Shown here: piece after piece, positions 8,901-15,393 of the stretch
Position numbering within the stretch: position 1 is the first letter of the stretch
How the letters are laid out: the number at the start of each line of letters is the position of its first letter
NCBI GenBank assembly: GCA_003136575.1
Contig: PLEX01000111.1
Span: 8,203-44,795, forward strand
Length of the DNA: 36,593 bases
Direction: 5' to 3'
From: Bryobacterales bacterium
GTDB lineage: Bacteria > Acidobacteriota > Terriglobia > Bryobacterales > Bryobacteraceae
The notes under the pieces: generated by a model
What the model saw: the letters and a program-made list of their open reading frames with translations, nothing else
The model's database searches: none
What the model was told of the DNA's origin: nothing
Made by a program: the position numbers and the translations under genes

Positions 8901-9887
8901 CCAGCCGGTCGAAGTCATGTTCTTCCCGCTGACGCCCTGGGGAATGACGATGTCGTCGACAAGCACCGTGATTACGTCTTCGATCTCGCCCATGCACAAT
9001 AGCGCTTCCATTCGGGTAAGATTCCCGTCATTGCGTTCGAGGACAACGTCCGGAACGTGCCATTGCGTCCCGTAAACCAGCGGAACCGGATCATTATAAG
9101 CCGCCTGATTGTCCTGAACGTTCGATAACTGCTGGTTCTTCTGGCCCGTTCCCCGCACCAGAATCGTGGCGGGAACATACTCAAGCCCGCCGTATCGCCC
9201 TGTCGCATTGCCGTTCCAGTCCTTCGTAAACATGCCGCGCGACACGCAGTCGGAGCGTGTCAGGGCGCAGGAGGTGTACGGTGCACCGGCGTTGAGATTG
9301 CCGACTCCTCCGGGCTGGTCGGCCGAATAGCCGCAGCGGAAAAAGAATGAATACTTATTTTCCGGGCCGCCATCCACGCCCGCGGCCCGCTGCGCGGCGG
9401 TGGTCGGAAATCGCCAGGGACACAGGCGCTGAACGCTGACGTCGGGAAGCTGCGTTCTCTGCATCGACATCCGGTTCATCGCGCTCAACCTGAAAGTGGA
9501 CTCGGTGATCAGGTCGGGCGGATTCATCAACCCGCGAAACACGACCACCGCGTCGGTCGTGGCCGCACCAGTCGTTGTGTTGACAAATAAAGAGCTGACG
9601 ATCAGCAACGATCCCTTGAAACCAATCTGCTCTTCCAGTTGGGAGAAATACGAATCCGCGTTCGCCAGTTCAAAGGACAATTTGGGCGCGCCGCCGATCT
9701 GTGTATCCGAGGCAACCTGCGCGTCAAACAGGTTGTGCCTGACCACCCTTCCGGCATACTGGATTCCCGATACCTGAATCGTCTGGCTGCTCCAGTTCTG
9801 TTCCGATCCGTCCGTAATTGTGCATTGGAACAGGAATACCGGAGTGTCGGCAATTAACGCCTCTTTGGCTGTGAATGGACTTTGCAT
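6000..9887 (-). CDS. Fused phage tail hub/tip protein (gpL-like Fe-S domain plus gpJ-like hub)
   Basis: A 1295-residue protein at the end of the tail module. Residues 1-220 resemble the lambda gpL/DUF2163 hub domain, with four cysteines C156, C185 (in RCGYS), C207 and C214 (CALTRSDC) followed by an Arg, the pattern that binds an iron-sulfur cluster in gpL-type proteins. Residues about 230-690 resemble the gpJ-type hub (TGQKNQQLS, LERNDGNLTRMEALLCMGEI, YQRSAGEIIRSLRNSSRLYL, LMPGDLITVTY). Residues about 755-845 look like a fibronectin-III-type domain (WFYALSTLDSGGG, ATGFNVYRGSTPQ), and the rest is beta-rich, ending in a small adhesin-like domain. In most siphophages and in gene transfer agents these parts are separate genes. 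Start ATG 9887 has TGAGGAAT upstream. The protein would bind the cell surface and start DNA delivery. Confidence 0.82.
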   Translation of the reverse strand: MQSPFTAKEALIADTPVFLFQCTITDGSEQNWSSQTIQVSGIQYAGRVVRHNLFDAQVASDTQIGGAPKLSFELANADSYFSQLEEQIGFKGSLLIVSSLFVNTTTGAATTDAVVVFRGLMNPPDLITESTFRLSAMNRMSMQRTQLPDVSVQRLCPWRFPTTAAQRAAGVDGGPENKYSFFFRCGYSADQPGGVGNLNAGAPYTSCALTRSDCVSRGMFTKDWNGNATGRYGGLEYVPATILVRGTGQKNQQLSNVQDNQAAYNDPVPLVYGTQWHVPDVVLERNDGNLTRMEALLCMGEIEDVITVLVDDIVIPQGVSGKNMTSTGWWNLMSAGQRNGTQDPNFGDGGNGPIGDPYGSMAYLSIVVPNAINDGSSIPTVQVLMQGMQLLMFDANGNSLGQEFSANPAWVLLDILRRAAYGLDEINCASFATAAAYCDEFIPYTDPIMGAVQIPRFQCNFALKYQRSAGEIIRSLRNSSRLYLVLNTSGLLEARIENTFALQQPTLPASSNSTQMFNGGWPAYEFDASSIARNSDGSANFKVTTKGAQDTPNQLAVEFQDEFNQYQQDSYSLTDGNDSDLCNQIISAQWDAMGISNFSQAARMLLLGLNRGIEGNYFVEFETSVKALGLMPGDLITVTYAKENLQRTPFRIQKITPGPSFRTAIITAQLHNDLWYSDTVSSIIGGNGSQISQGSGLPMPVGGTVLDANGNLQLGITEAEIMAGDGSADIELTVAFTAPSGQIGSLPAPLVSLNAALSATGGTLAGGATWFYALSTLDSGGGESTLSFVVQASTAAGGNTNSISLSGIGLPASATGFNVYRGSTPQQFFRIATNQPAAPSFVDTGLAPQTILPPDPNFDHVDLNWRWELVPEAAVTTHTETTVGNGALNLPVNQYQSAVVRITRGTGAGQEQQITANTASVVTVGQTWTVEPDATSFFVIAENSWRTGNSGNSSPLTIDVPERIGETVQVSARAANAADVEASYELSPLTRWTLGESGGLAADSAVPPAPNFALTVSPGIVNLGGIAFAALQNTTGIIAGTYTFHYFDEINGLPLALNAAVAVADAKIQFAAPLASGALVQIDQEIILAGATDANGNTAVTRGMHNTAAAAHAATAPVYPLSEKISIVPFIKNFFGSPSSGDWNYSVELPDVRIASVELYMTNSLGDGAVNISQFTSTNDFGLRTLAGGQYSFQITGYLAVQAGAAPGIIVDSARSVRDIYAVLAGPSAGTGVTLEINRNGQPYATVQFDPGTITSYVVDGFGLPAFVSGDLLTLDVTGVGTSNPGSDLTVVIRL

Positions 9888-9896
9888 TGGAATTCC

Positions 9897-10691
9897 TCAA
9901 TTTGCTGTTTCAGAGAAGATTCTCGAAACCAGAGTTATTTGGCATGACGATAGTCCGGGAGCCGTATTGGTCACCGACAGACTGCTGCCGGTGAACCGTG
10001 TTTCTTCAAGAATCCCGGCCGCTTCTCCCGTTGGCCGATAGAGCGATGGCCAAGGTTGCGCTTCCACCTGCAGGCCAAAAACATTCAAACTGGCACCAGC
10101 GGGGATGGCCAGTGAAAACGTCGATTGCGTCGCGCCGCTCGTCCCGGTGGCGCCAATCTGAATGCGCTTCCATTGAGGTCCGATGGGAAGATTCGTCCTG
10201 CCGGCATCCCTCAAAATTCCAATCGTTCCCGCCGATTGGCTCCAGATGTAAACGCTGAAACAGGCCGTGTAACTGCCCGGGATACCGATGGTCTGAGACA
10301 GCATCTGCTCGCCGGGTGTCGAATTTCGCAGAGTCCATGCGCGCTGCGTTCCCACCGGATCGTTGACACCGCCAGACAGGGTTAACAGGCCGGGTTGCCA
10401 TCCGGGTTGCGTCAGGTTCTCGCTCCACCCCAACAGGTTCGCGAAAGGATCGACGAACCCAAACGGGATCGCCTCGCCATTCGATGCGGCGAACAAGCTT
10501 GTCAGATTAGCGACTTCGGTATCGGTAAGGTCCTGGTAGCTGAGACGCCACTCGATTTGGCCGCCATTCGGATCCGGCAACGATATGAGTTCGCCGCTCT
10601 CCATTAAGTTCGTGATCGCCCTCCATTGCCTTTTTCGCTGTAATGGAAACTGCGCTACCGCACCTGTGCCAACTTGTGGAAACCAGTTCAT
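9897..10691 (-). CDS. Distal-tail-like protein with inserted carbohydrate-binding-like domain
   Basis: A 264-residue tail protein. Residues 1-85 (FPQVGTGAVAQFPLQR, IEWRLSYQDLTDTEVANL, AIPFGFVDP) align by eye with the N-terminal part of the next protein upstream (10688-11041), so the two are tandem paralogs of a distal-tail/DUF2460-like fold. From about residue 88 a beta-sandwich follows: NLLGWSENLTQPGW, CFSVYIWSQ, WKRIQIGATG and GLQVEAQPWPSLYRPTG. This is the arrangement seen in many phage-encoded carbohydrate-binding modules. A role at the tail tip in binding a surface glycan is inferred. Start ATG 10691 is preceded by GAGGAGGTGA and overlaps the upstream stop (ATGA). Confidence 0.75.
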   Translation of the reverse strand: MNWFPQVGTGAVAQFPLQRKRQWRAITNLMESGELISLPDPNGGQIEWRLSYQDLTDTEVANLTSLFAASNGEAIPFGFVDPFANLLGWSENLTQPGWQPGLLTLSGGVNDPVGTQRAWTLRNSTPGEQMLSQTIGIPGSYTACFSVYIWSQSAGTIGILRDAGRTNLPIGPQWKRIQIGATGTSGATQSTFSLAIPAGASLNVFGLQVEAQPWPSLYRPTGEAAGILEETRFTGSSLSVTNTAPGLSSCQITLVSRIFSETAN

Positions 10692-11041
10692 TTCACCTCC
10701 TCAATCACCAACACTGCCTTGCCGTCAAGTTCGTTCACCAGGGACGTGCTCATCTCCTGTCCCGAGATCACGCATGTTGGAGCGGTCTCGCCGGTTACCG
10801 GATTCGTGAAAGAGAATTTGCCGGTGCCAACCTGTTCGGCGAATGAAATCACAGCCGAAATCTCAGCCTCGTCCAGTAGACCCAGAGACAATTCCCATCT
10901 GCGCAGGCCTGCGCCGCTCAGCGTGTATGTTTGCTGGCTGCCGTCAAGGAACTGGACGGCTTGCGTGTCCAGGGTCACCGTGCGGGTCAGCGGGTATTGC
11001 GCCACCGAGCCCGTCTTCAGCAATATCGGGAAAGTTGCCAT
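10688..11041 (-). CDS. Distal tail (Dit/DUF2460-like) protein
   Basis: A 117-residue protein starting MATFPILLKTGSVAQYPL, with RRWELSLGLLDEAEISAV in the middle and GKFSFTNPVTGE near residue 85. It sits directly after the tape measure gene, where siphophages and gene transfer agents encode the distal tail protein that connects the tube to the hub. Start ATG 11041 is chosen over the longer frame (11068) because AGGGACC lies upstream at good distance and the longer start would overlap the preceding gene. Its core is duplicated in the following gene. The family name is by similarity of position and pattern; I am sure it is a tail gene, less sure of the exact family. Confidence 0.75.
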   Translation of the reverse strand: MATFPILLKTGSVAQYPLTRTVTLDTQAVQFLDGSQQTYTLSGAGLRRWELSLGLLDEAEISAVISFAEQVGTGKFSFTNPVTGETAPTCVISGQEMSTSLVNELDGKAVLVIEEVK

Positions 11042-11051
11042 GAATTGGTCC

Positions 11052-11699
11052 CTAGAGATTCGCCACAACGTCGTTGATCGGATGAAGGTTCAGCATGGCT
11101 TCCCGGACGGCGCTGGCGATATCTCCGCTCCTGTCCATAAAGGACTGGCTATCCATCGCGCTGACGTTCACGGTTACCTGCGGCGTGGAACTCGCTGGGC
11201 TCGCAGTGTTCTGCGTGCCCGCGGAGCCACTTGTGGCATTGCCCGCGGAGGCCGCCACCGTTGGGGTCGCCGAACGCAGGGTGTCGCTCATCTGGACGCT
11301 GGGCGGCGCCGTATAGTACGGCAGCGGCGCCGCTGCCGGTTTCGAACTGCCCAGACCGAACAGGCTCGCGATCCCGGAAATAAGAGGAGAGAGCAGCCCC
11401 AGTCCGCCGCCAAGAATTCCGGTCGCGACGCTGCCGATTGTCCCGCCGACGGAGCCGGAGTGCGATGACGCGCTATTCTGCAATGCCTGCGAATTAGCCT
11501 GTATCAGTTCCGCCTGTTGCTTGAACTGCTCCTCCAGTTGAGAAATCTCCTGCGAGGCCTGTGACATGGAAGCCGCAGAGTCCGCTCCGCCGCTCCCCGC
11601 CACGCCAACTGCAATCGGCTGGGCCGTTGGAATTCCCCGATACCCTGGCGGCGAAATTGCCTGAAACTCTTCCTCGATATTTCGTTTACGGTGTGACAT
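11052..11699 (-). CDS. Short tail tape-measure-like protein
   Basis: A 215-residue protein with a helical section at residues 45-75 (QASQEISQLEEQFKQQAELI), a Gly/Leu-rich hydrophobic stretch at about 85-120 (SVATGILGGGLGLLSPLISGIASLFGLG), a Ser/Ala/Thr-rich linker, and a conserved-looking C-terminus (VTVNVSAMDSQSFMDRSGDI then AVREAMLNLHPINDVV). Position after the chaperone pair and before the distal tail genes, plus the hydrophobic section that could enter the target membrane, point to the tape measure protein that sets tail length. It is very short for a siphophage, where 600-1500 residues are common, so a short tail is expected. Start ATG 11699 has GAGGAG seven bases upstream and overlaps the preceding frame by 14 bases. 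Confidence 0.65.
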   Translation of the reverse strand: MSHRKRNIEEEFQAISPPGYRGIPTAQPIAVGVAGSGGADSAASMSQASQEISQLEEQFKQQAELIQANSQALQNSASSHSGSVGGTIGSVATGILGGGLGLLSPLISGIASLFGLGSSKPAAAPLPYYTAPPSVQMSDTLRSATPTVAASAGNATSGSAGTQNTASPASSTPQVTVNVSAMDSQSFMDRSGDIASAVREAMLNLHPINDVVANL

Positions 11700-12048
11700 C
11701 TCTCTCCTCGCGCTCCATTTCTTCGCGCAAAATTAAAAACGCATCAATCTTGCGGGCCGGAGTTTCCATGCCGTCGACCATTCCCAGGCGGCGCCGAACG
11801 AAAAACTCCTCCAGCAAAGACAGGCTTTCCGCCGTCACCATCGACTTTGGACACTCGTCCGCCTGGGTTCGCTTGCGTACCCATACAAGGCGCGGTTCAC
11901 TCCGCGCTTCCGCCGGCAGAAATCCACAACGGCGCTTCGCTTCCAGACCGTTTTTTCGGCACGCGTCGCAATCCCACCCGGCCCGGTTCGCAAACTGGAA
12001 GTGGAACGCGACGATTAGTTTTTTCTTTCTGCCTCGCTGAGGCCGCAT
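11686..12048 (-). CDS. Tail assembly chaperone, T part, made as a -1 frameshift fusion
   Basis: This frame overlaps the end of the upstream chaperone gene by 34 bases in the -1 frame. Although it has its own ATG at 12048, the slippery heptamer at 12018-12024 implies that it is mainly translated as an extension of the upstream protein, joining 164 residues to about 110 residues from LIVAFHFQF onward. The T part has cysteines at frame positions 27, 30, 41 and 66 (CDAC, RRC, EC), suggesting a small zinc-binding fold, followed by a helical region (TAESLSLLEEFFVRRRLG). In phages the G and GT chaperones coat the tape measure protein during tail assembly and are absent from the virion. The position directly before the tape measure gene fits. 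Confidence 0.75.
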   Translation of the reverse strand: MRPQRGRKKKLIVAFHFQFANRAGWDCDACRKNGLEAKRRCGFLPAEARSEPRLVWVRKRTQADECPKSMVTAESLSLLEEFFVRRRLGMVDGMETPARKIDAFLILREEMEREERDVTP

Positions 12049-12509
12049 TCGGCTTTAATCGCAACGAGCGCCTCATGCACCAACGCTTCCGGACCCCGCT
12101 CCAAAAGCATTTCCGGCGTTGCCGGCACGCCGTCGAGCGTGAGACCCCTGACTTCCTCAAGGCCCCACGCGAGATACAGAGTATCCATCTGCGCGGCCAG
12201 CAGACTGGACTCCATCCGATTCTTCTCGTCGCGGCCGGCCTCGAAATACTCGATCCGCACCGCGAGGTCCCGCACGCGCTTCATAAGTTCCAGCCGGCGG
12301 CCGAACGTCATTCGGGCGATTACCAGCTCAACCCCCGGGAACGATTCGGAAGCCAGGATCTTCCGGCTCTCCCATTGCGTCGCCCGGGCGCTTTCCCGAA
12401 GGGCGCAAGAGCCGCCGGACGCGGCGCCAAATATCGGTGGAACCACCCGTTCAGCCGGGTTCGGCGGCGTAACGTGCGCGTGTCCTTCAAAAGCCCCGGC
12501 GCTATCCAA
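12015..12509 (-). CDS. Tail assembly chaperone, G part
   Basis: A 164-residue mostly helical protein (VELVIARMTFGRRLELMKRV, then SSLLAAQMDTLYLAWGLEEV, EALVHEALVAIKAECGLSEA) located between the tail tube gene and the tape measure gene, the position of the lambda G gene. It ends in RKN just after a slippery heptamer that gives access to the downstream frame. The start is uncertain: TTG 12509 overlaps the tail tube gene by 8 bases with GTGGTGGTGG upstream, and a GTG about 22 codons further in is an alternative; no ATG precedes the conserved helices. The family is assigned from position, size, helical character and the frameshift arrangement rather than from residue similarity. Confidence 0.7.
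   Translation of the reverse strand: MDSAGAFEGHAHVTPPNPAERVVPPIFGAASGGSCALRESARATQWESRKILASESFPGVELVIARMTFGRRLELMKRVRDLAVRIEYFEAGRDEKNRMESSLLAAQMDTLYLAWGLEEVRGLTLDGVPATPEMLLERGPEALVHEALVAIKAECGLSEAERKN
12018..12024 (-). promoter_or_regulatory. Canonical -1 ribosomal slippery site A AAA AAC
   Basis: On the minus strand the end of the G frame reads AGA AAA AAC TAA. The last A of AGA with the next two codons forms A AAA AAC, one of the most efficient -1 heptamers, in the correct phase and immediately before the stop codon. Slipping back one base continues with AAA AAA CTA ATC into the T frame, which is open to 11686. This is the well-known arrangement for tail assembly chaperone genes of long-tailed phages. 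No stable downstream pseudoknot was checked. Confidence 0.85.
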
Positions 12510-13671
12510 ACGCCACCACCACTTCGTCTTCCGCCGTACCCTGCGCCCTTGTGTTTTTGAACTGCCATTGCAGCCGGGTATCGGAGTCGTCGAATTCCGG
12601 CACGTCGGGGATCACGCTCTTCAGATACACCCCCATCAGTTGGCCGCCGGTCTGCCCGAGCTGAAACATTACGCCGACCGGCGATTGCTGTCGGGCGGCC
12701 TGATAAAGCGCCGCCGTTGGAACATCGTCCTGTGCGTAGAATTCCATCGTCATTGACACTTCACGTGTGCCGGGCGCGATCGCCAAGGGCAACATGGCGC
12801 CGTACTCGTTCTCCCGCATGCTCAGGTTATTTCTGATTTCGACCGATGCCTGCGTCACTGTAAACATCTGGTTGGGAATGACGCCCATCCAGACTTCCCC
12901 CAGATTTCCGGGCACCAAGGCATAGTCGACGACAGTGGGGGTCGGCTCCACCGGATACGCCGTCAGGCCACCTTGTCCGTTTTGAAATGACGCGCTGTCG
13001 ATCAGGTCCTGCGCCATCCCCTGGAATTGCAACTGATGGAAGTCGCCATTCATCGACACCGTCATTCGGTCTACCGCGGCGCCGGACAGGATCCGTTGAA
13101 CCGCATCCGAAGGATCCCAGTAATCGAAGAGACTGACGCTCGGCAACTGCGTCGCAAGTGTGTAGGTGGCCGTGGCGCTCAGCGGCACTCCGGCTACCGG
13201 AGCAACGGTGAACGGCGCATTCACAATTATCGTCTGCGCCGTCACAACCGCCGCGACGAACCTGATCTCACCGCCCGATACTACCGCCTGTCCCGGATTC
13301 AGACCATGCGCAGTAACAAAGTTGATTGTCGATTGGGTGCAGCCCACGTCGGGAGTCGCACCGGCCCAAAGGTTGCCCTGCCCCCCCATCGCCGCCTGCA
13401 CGAGCGGTCCATGCGGCGGCAGATTGGTCGGATCGGCCCAATCCCTGACGTACGACGTTGCGTCGAACGTGGTGTGTCGGCGCATTCCAGCCGGCAGCCC
13501 CGCCCAGGTCCGCGATCCCGTTTTGTCCTTCCGTTGGCTCTTGTCCCGTTGATTCTGCACTTTCATGGAAACCGCGGGGATGCGATTCGTGGCTGCTATG
13601 GCGGCCACCTGTCCGTAAGCGTTTTCCTGCACGCAGTACCAGCGGTTTGCGTTCGATGAAATGTATGACAT
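12502..13671 (-). CDS. Major tail tube protein
   Basis: A 389-residue protein with no signal peptide or membrane segment, rich in beta-prone sequence. It starts MSYISSNANRWYCVQENAYG, and contains SVSLFDYWDPSDAVQRIL, VDRMTVSMNGDFHQLQFQGM and, at the C-terminus, GVYLKSVIPDVPEF with WQFKNTRAQG. The arrangement (N-terminal strand pair, central GDFHxL section, C-terminal tube-like strands) and the position between the tail terminator and the chaperones fit the siphophage tail tube subunit, here on the long side of the family. Residues about 105-165 (INFVTAHGLNPGQAVV and on) look like an inserted extra domain on the tube surface. Start ATG 13671 has GGAGGT nine bases upstream. Confidence 0.78.
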   Translation of the reverse strand: MSYISSNANRWYCVQENAYGQVAAIAATNRIPAVSMKVQNQRDKSQRKDKTGSRTWAGLPAGMRRHTTFDATSYVRDWADPTNLPPHGPLVQAAMGGQGNLWAGATPDVGCTQSTINFVTAHGLNPGQAVVSGGEIRFVAAVVTAQTIIVNAPFTVAPVAGVPLSATATYTLATQLPSVSLFDYWDPSDAVQRILSGAAVDRMTVSMNGDFHQLQFQGMAQDLIDSASFQNGQGGLTAYPVEPTPTVVDYALVPGNLGEVWMGVIPNQMFTVTQASVEIRNNLSMRENEYGAMLPLAIAPGTREVSMTMEFYAQDDVPTAALYQAARQQSPVGVMFQLGQTGGQLMGVYLKSVIPDVPEFDDSDTRLQWQFKNTRAQGTAEDEVVVAFG

Positions 13672-13673
13672 AT

Positions 13674-14168
13674 TTATTCGCTGACCTCCAGCGCGAAGTT
13701 CACCTTCGCTCGCTGCACAAAATTCGTCCCGCCCTTGACCACGGGCTCGTAACTCACCTGATACCCACCGGTGTAGGACGCTCCGTCGCCCCAGTCGCCG
13801 CGTGAATCGTCAAGCAGCGCGCATACCGCATCCACGTACATCTCGGTGTTCTGTTCGATCATGTTCAACGTCGGTTGCGTCTGCCGCGCTTCGATGACGA
13901 GATGCACTCTTCCGGAGAACTGGCGGAATTTTTCCCGCTGGAGATTGTGGACTTTGTCGCAATACACCAGCAACGCGGGATACTGCGCCAGTCCCGAGCT
14001 CTCGGCGAGGTCGACGCTGACGTTCTGCGCCGCGATGGATTTGACCGGGACCCCTTTCAGGGTCGTATCGTTCGCTTCAATCGCGGCAATGCGCACATTG
14101 ATACCGCTCGTTGTCGACGTCAGCAGCGACATGACCTGCGCCGTGAGTGTTCCGGTAATTCCGGCCAT
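13674..14168 (-). CDS. Tail terminator/completion-like protein
   Basis: A 164-residue protein (MAGITGTLTAQVMSLL at the start, then YPALLVYCDKVHNLQREKF, GRVHLVIEARQTQPTL, and FVQRAKVNFALEVSE at the end). A mixed alpha/beta protein of this size directly upstream of the tail tube gene normally closes the tail tube and binds the head connector (gpU-type or RcGTA gp8-type role). The stop is two bases from the tail tube start, and AGAGGAC precedes its own ATG. The role is from position and size; no family motif is decisive. Confidence 0.65.
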   Translation of the reverse strand: MAGITGTLTAQVMSLLTSTTSGINVRIAAIEANDTTLKGVPVKSIAAQNVSVDLAESSGLAQYPALLVYCDKVHNLQREKFRQFSGRVHLVIEARQTQPTLNMIEQNTEMYVDAVCALLDDSRGDWGDGASYTGGYQVSYEPVVKGGTNFVQRAKVNFALEVSE

Positions 14169-14226
14169 CGTGTCCTCTTTCTTTAATTCCGTTTCTGAAT
14201 TCTTCCGCAGCCCCGGGACCGCGGAA

Positions 14227-14997
14227 TCAGCCTCTCAACATGGTCCGCGGCAGAGGCTTCACGTAATCCGGCTTCTGCCCCGTACCAGCGATTTGATCGC
14301 TGTTTACCTCTCCCGGGATGTAGGTAAACGTCACGCCGGAAGGCAGTGGTACCTGGGATTGAAGCGTCATCATTGTCAGAGTGGTTCCCACATAGACGTT
14401 GAAACCGACCGCCTTCGCCGGCGCGACGCTCGCCATCACCGTCATCAGGTTGTCCGCCGGGACCGTAATGGATCCGGCATCCGACGCCGCGCCTTCCTGA
14501 CCCTCCCGATTTACCCAGGTGAGGCACGCGTAGAACGTCCCGCCGGCCTGCTGCGAAGGCACTGAGACAGTTCCCAGTACCGGAATCGCGGCCTTCGGCA
14601 TCGGGTCGGCTACCAACCCGATACCATTGGCGACAAACTGGTCTCGCGCATAGCGAGTCAGCTTCGCGTACTCGTCCCATTTGCCCTGGTAACGATCGAT
14701 GAGCTGACTGAAATAGGCGTCGCGGTAGACCATCGTCAGCGTTTGCATCTTTACCCACCGGGCAAGTTCCCGCGTCACCACGACCTGTCCGATATTCGGA
14801 GGCTGCATCCACGGCGGGCCGATAACGGGTTGTGGCCTTATGAGCCAGTTCTCCACCTCCGATTGCACCTCGCCCATGGCCAGCCACAACTTGGTCGTAA
14901 CGTTGATTCCGACCGTCTCAGCGGTTACGAGCAAGCCGGAATCCTCACCGATCAGATCTTCGATTGTGCATGCGGGTCCATCCACGAACAGTGCCAT
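14227..14997 (-). CDS. Head-tail connector/adaptor-like protein with fibronectin-like domain
   Basis: A 256-residue protein. The first 130 residues are mainly helical (TVGINVTTKLWLAMGEVQ, VVVTRELARWVKMQTLTMV, YQGKWDEYAKLTRYARDQF), as in head-tail adaptors of the gp6/gp15 type. Residues about 145-235 are a beta domain (GTFYACLTWVNREGQEG, AKAVGFNVYVGTTLTMM) that resembles the fibronectin-III-type domain in the tail hub of this cluster. It lies between the coat region and the tail terminator, where the adaptor is expected. Start ATG 14997 has GGAGC upstream and follows the preceding stop by six bases. A second longer frame on the same strand (to 14887) is a shadow. Confidence 0.65.
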   Translation of the reverse strand: MALFVDGPACTIEDLIGEDSGLLVTAETVGINVTTKLWLAMGEVQSEVENWLIRPQPVIGPPWMQPPNIGQVVVTRELARWVKMQTLTMVYRDAYFSQLIDRYQGKWDEYAKLTRYARDQFVANGIGLVADPMPKAAIPVLGTVSVPSQQAGGTFYACLTWVNREGQEGAASDAGSITVPADNLMTVMASVAPAKAVGFNVYVGTTLTMMTLQSQVPLPSGVTFTYIPGEVNSDQIAGTGQKPDYVKPLPRTMLRG

Positions 14998-15003
14998 TTC
15001 CGG

Positions 15004-15318
15004 TCAGCTCCGATCCTTGGTCGACTTCTTCGCGTCGCTCGACGGCATTACGACGATCTGCACACGCCGCGCCGCCTCCTCGTTTTCGTACTTCTCGCGC
15101 GCAGCCTGCATCGCCTCGCGGAACTCCGTCGCTTCTTCGTCCGTAGCCACGCGTGCCCGCCCCTCGGCAATCAGCGTTGCCGCCACGCTCCGGGGAGCTT
15201 CCGTCCGCACTCCCGGCTTACCGCCTTCACTGGTTTCCAGGCTCACGAGGACAACTTCGTCGCCCTTGAGCGTCGCTTCCGTTTCCCGAATTTTCTTGTA
15301 ATAAGACCGTAGGTCCAT
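15004..15318 (-). CDS. Small conserved phage head-region protein of unknown function
   Basis: A 104-residue, charged protein: MDLRSYYKKIRETEATLKGD at the start, a middle part with RSVAATLIAEGRARVAT, and a helical section EEATEFREAMQAAREKYE. There is no signal peptide or membrane segment. Start ATG 15318 was chosen over the longer frame (15384) because GGGAGAA lies seven bases upstream and the longer version would read through the hairpin after the coat gene. It lies between the coat protein and the adaptor; a head decoration or connector role is possible, but I do not recognise the family. Confidence 0.7.
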   Translation of the reverse strand: MDLRSYYKKIRETEATLKGDEVVLVSLETSEGGKPGVRTEAPRSVAATLIAEGRARVATDEEATEFREAMQAAREKYENEEAARRVQIVVMPSSDAKKSTKDRS

Positions 15319-15334
15319 CGTTTTCTCCCGTACC

Positions 15335-15368
15335 CAAAAACAGATTGGGCAGGCGTTTCCGCCTGCCC
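15335..15368 (-). terminator. Hairpin with GAAA tetraloop and T-run after the coat gene
   Basis: On the minus strand a perfect 9-bp stem GGGCAGGCG/CGCCTGCCC encloses GAAA (15347-15368), followed after six bases by TTTTT. It begins about 26 bases after the coat stop. The stable GNRA loop and the T-run suggest a rho-independent terminator, probably leaky since the tail genes follow without another obvious promoter. It could also stabilise the 3' end of coat mRNA. Confidence 0.6.
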
Positions 15369-15393
15369 TTCGCCTGCCCGCCAACCCCGCGGA

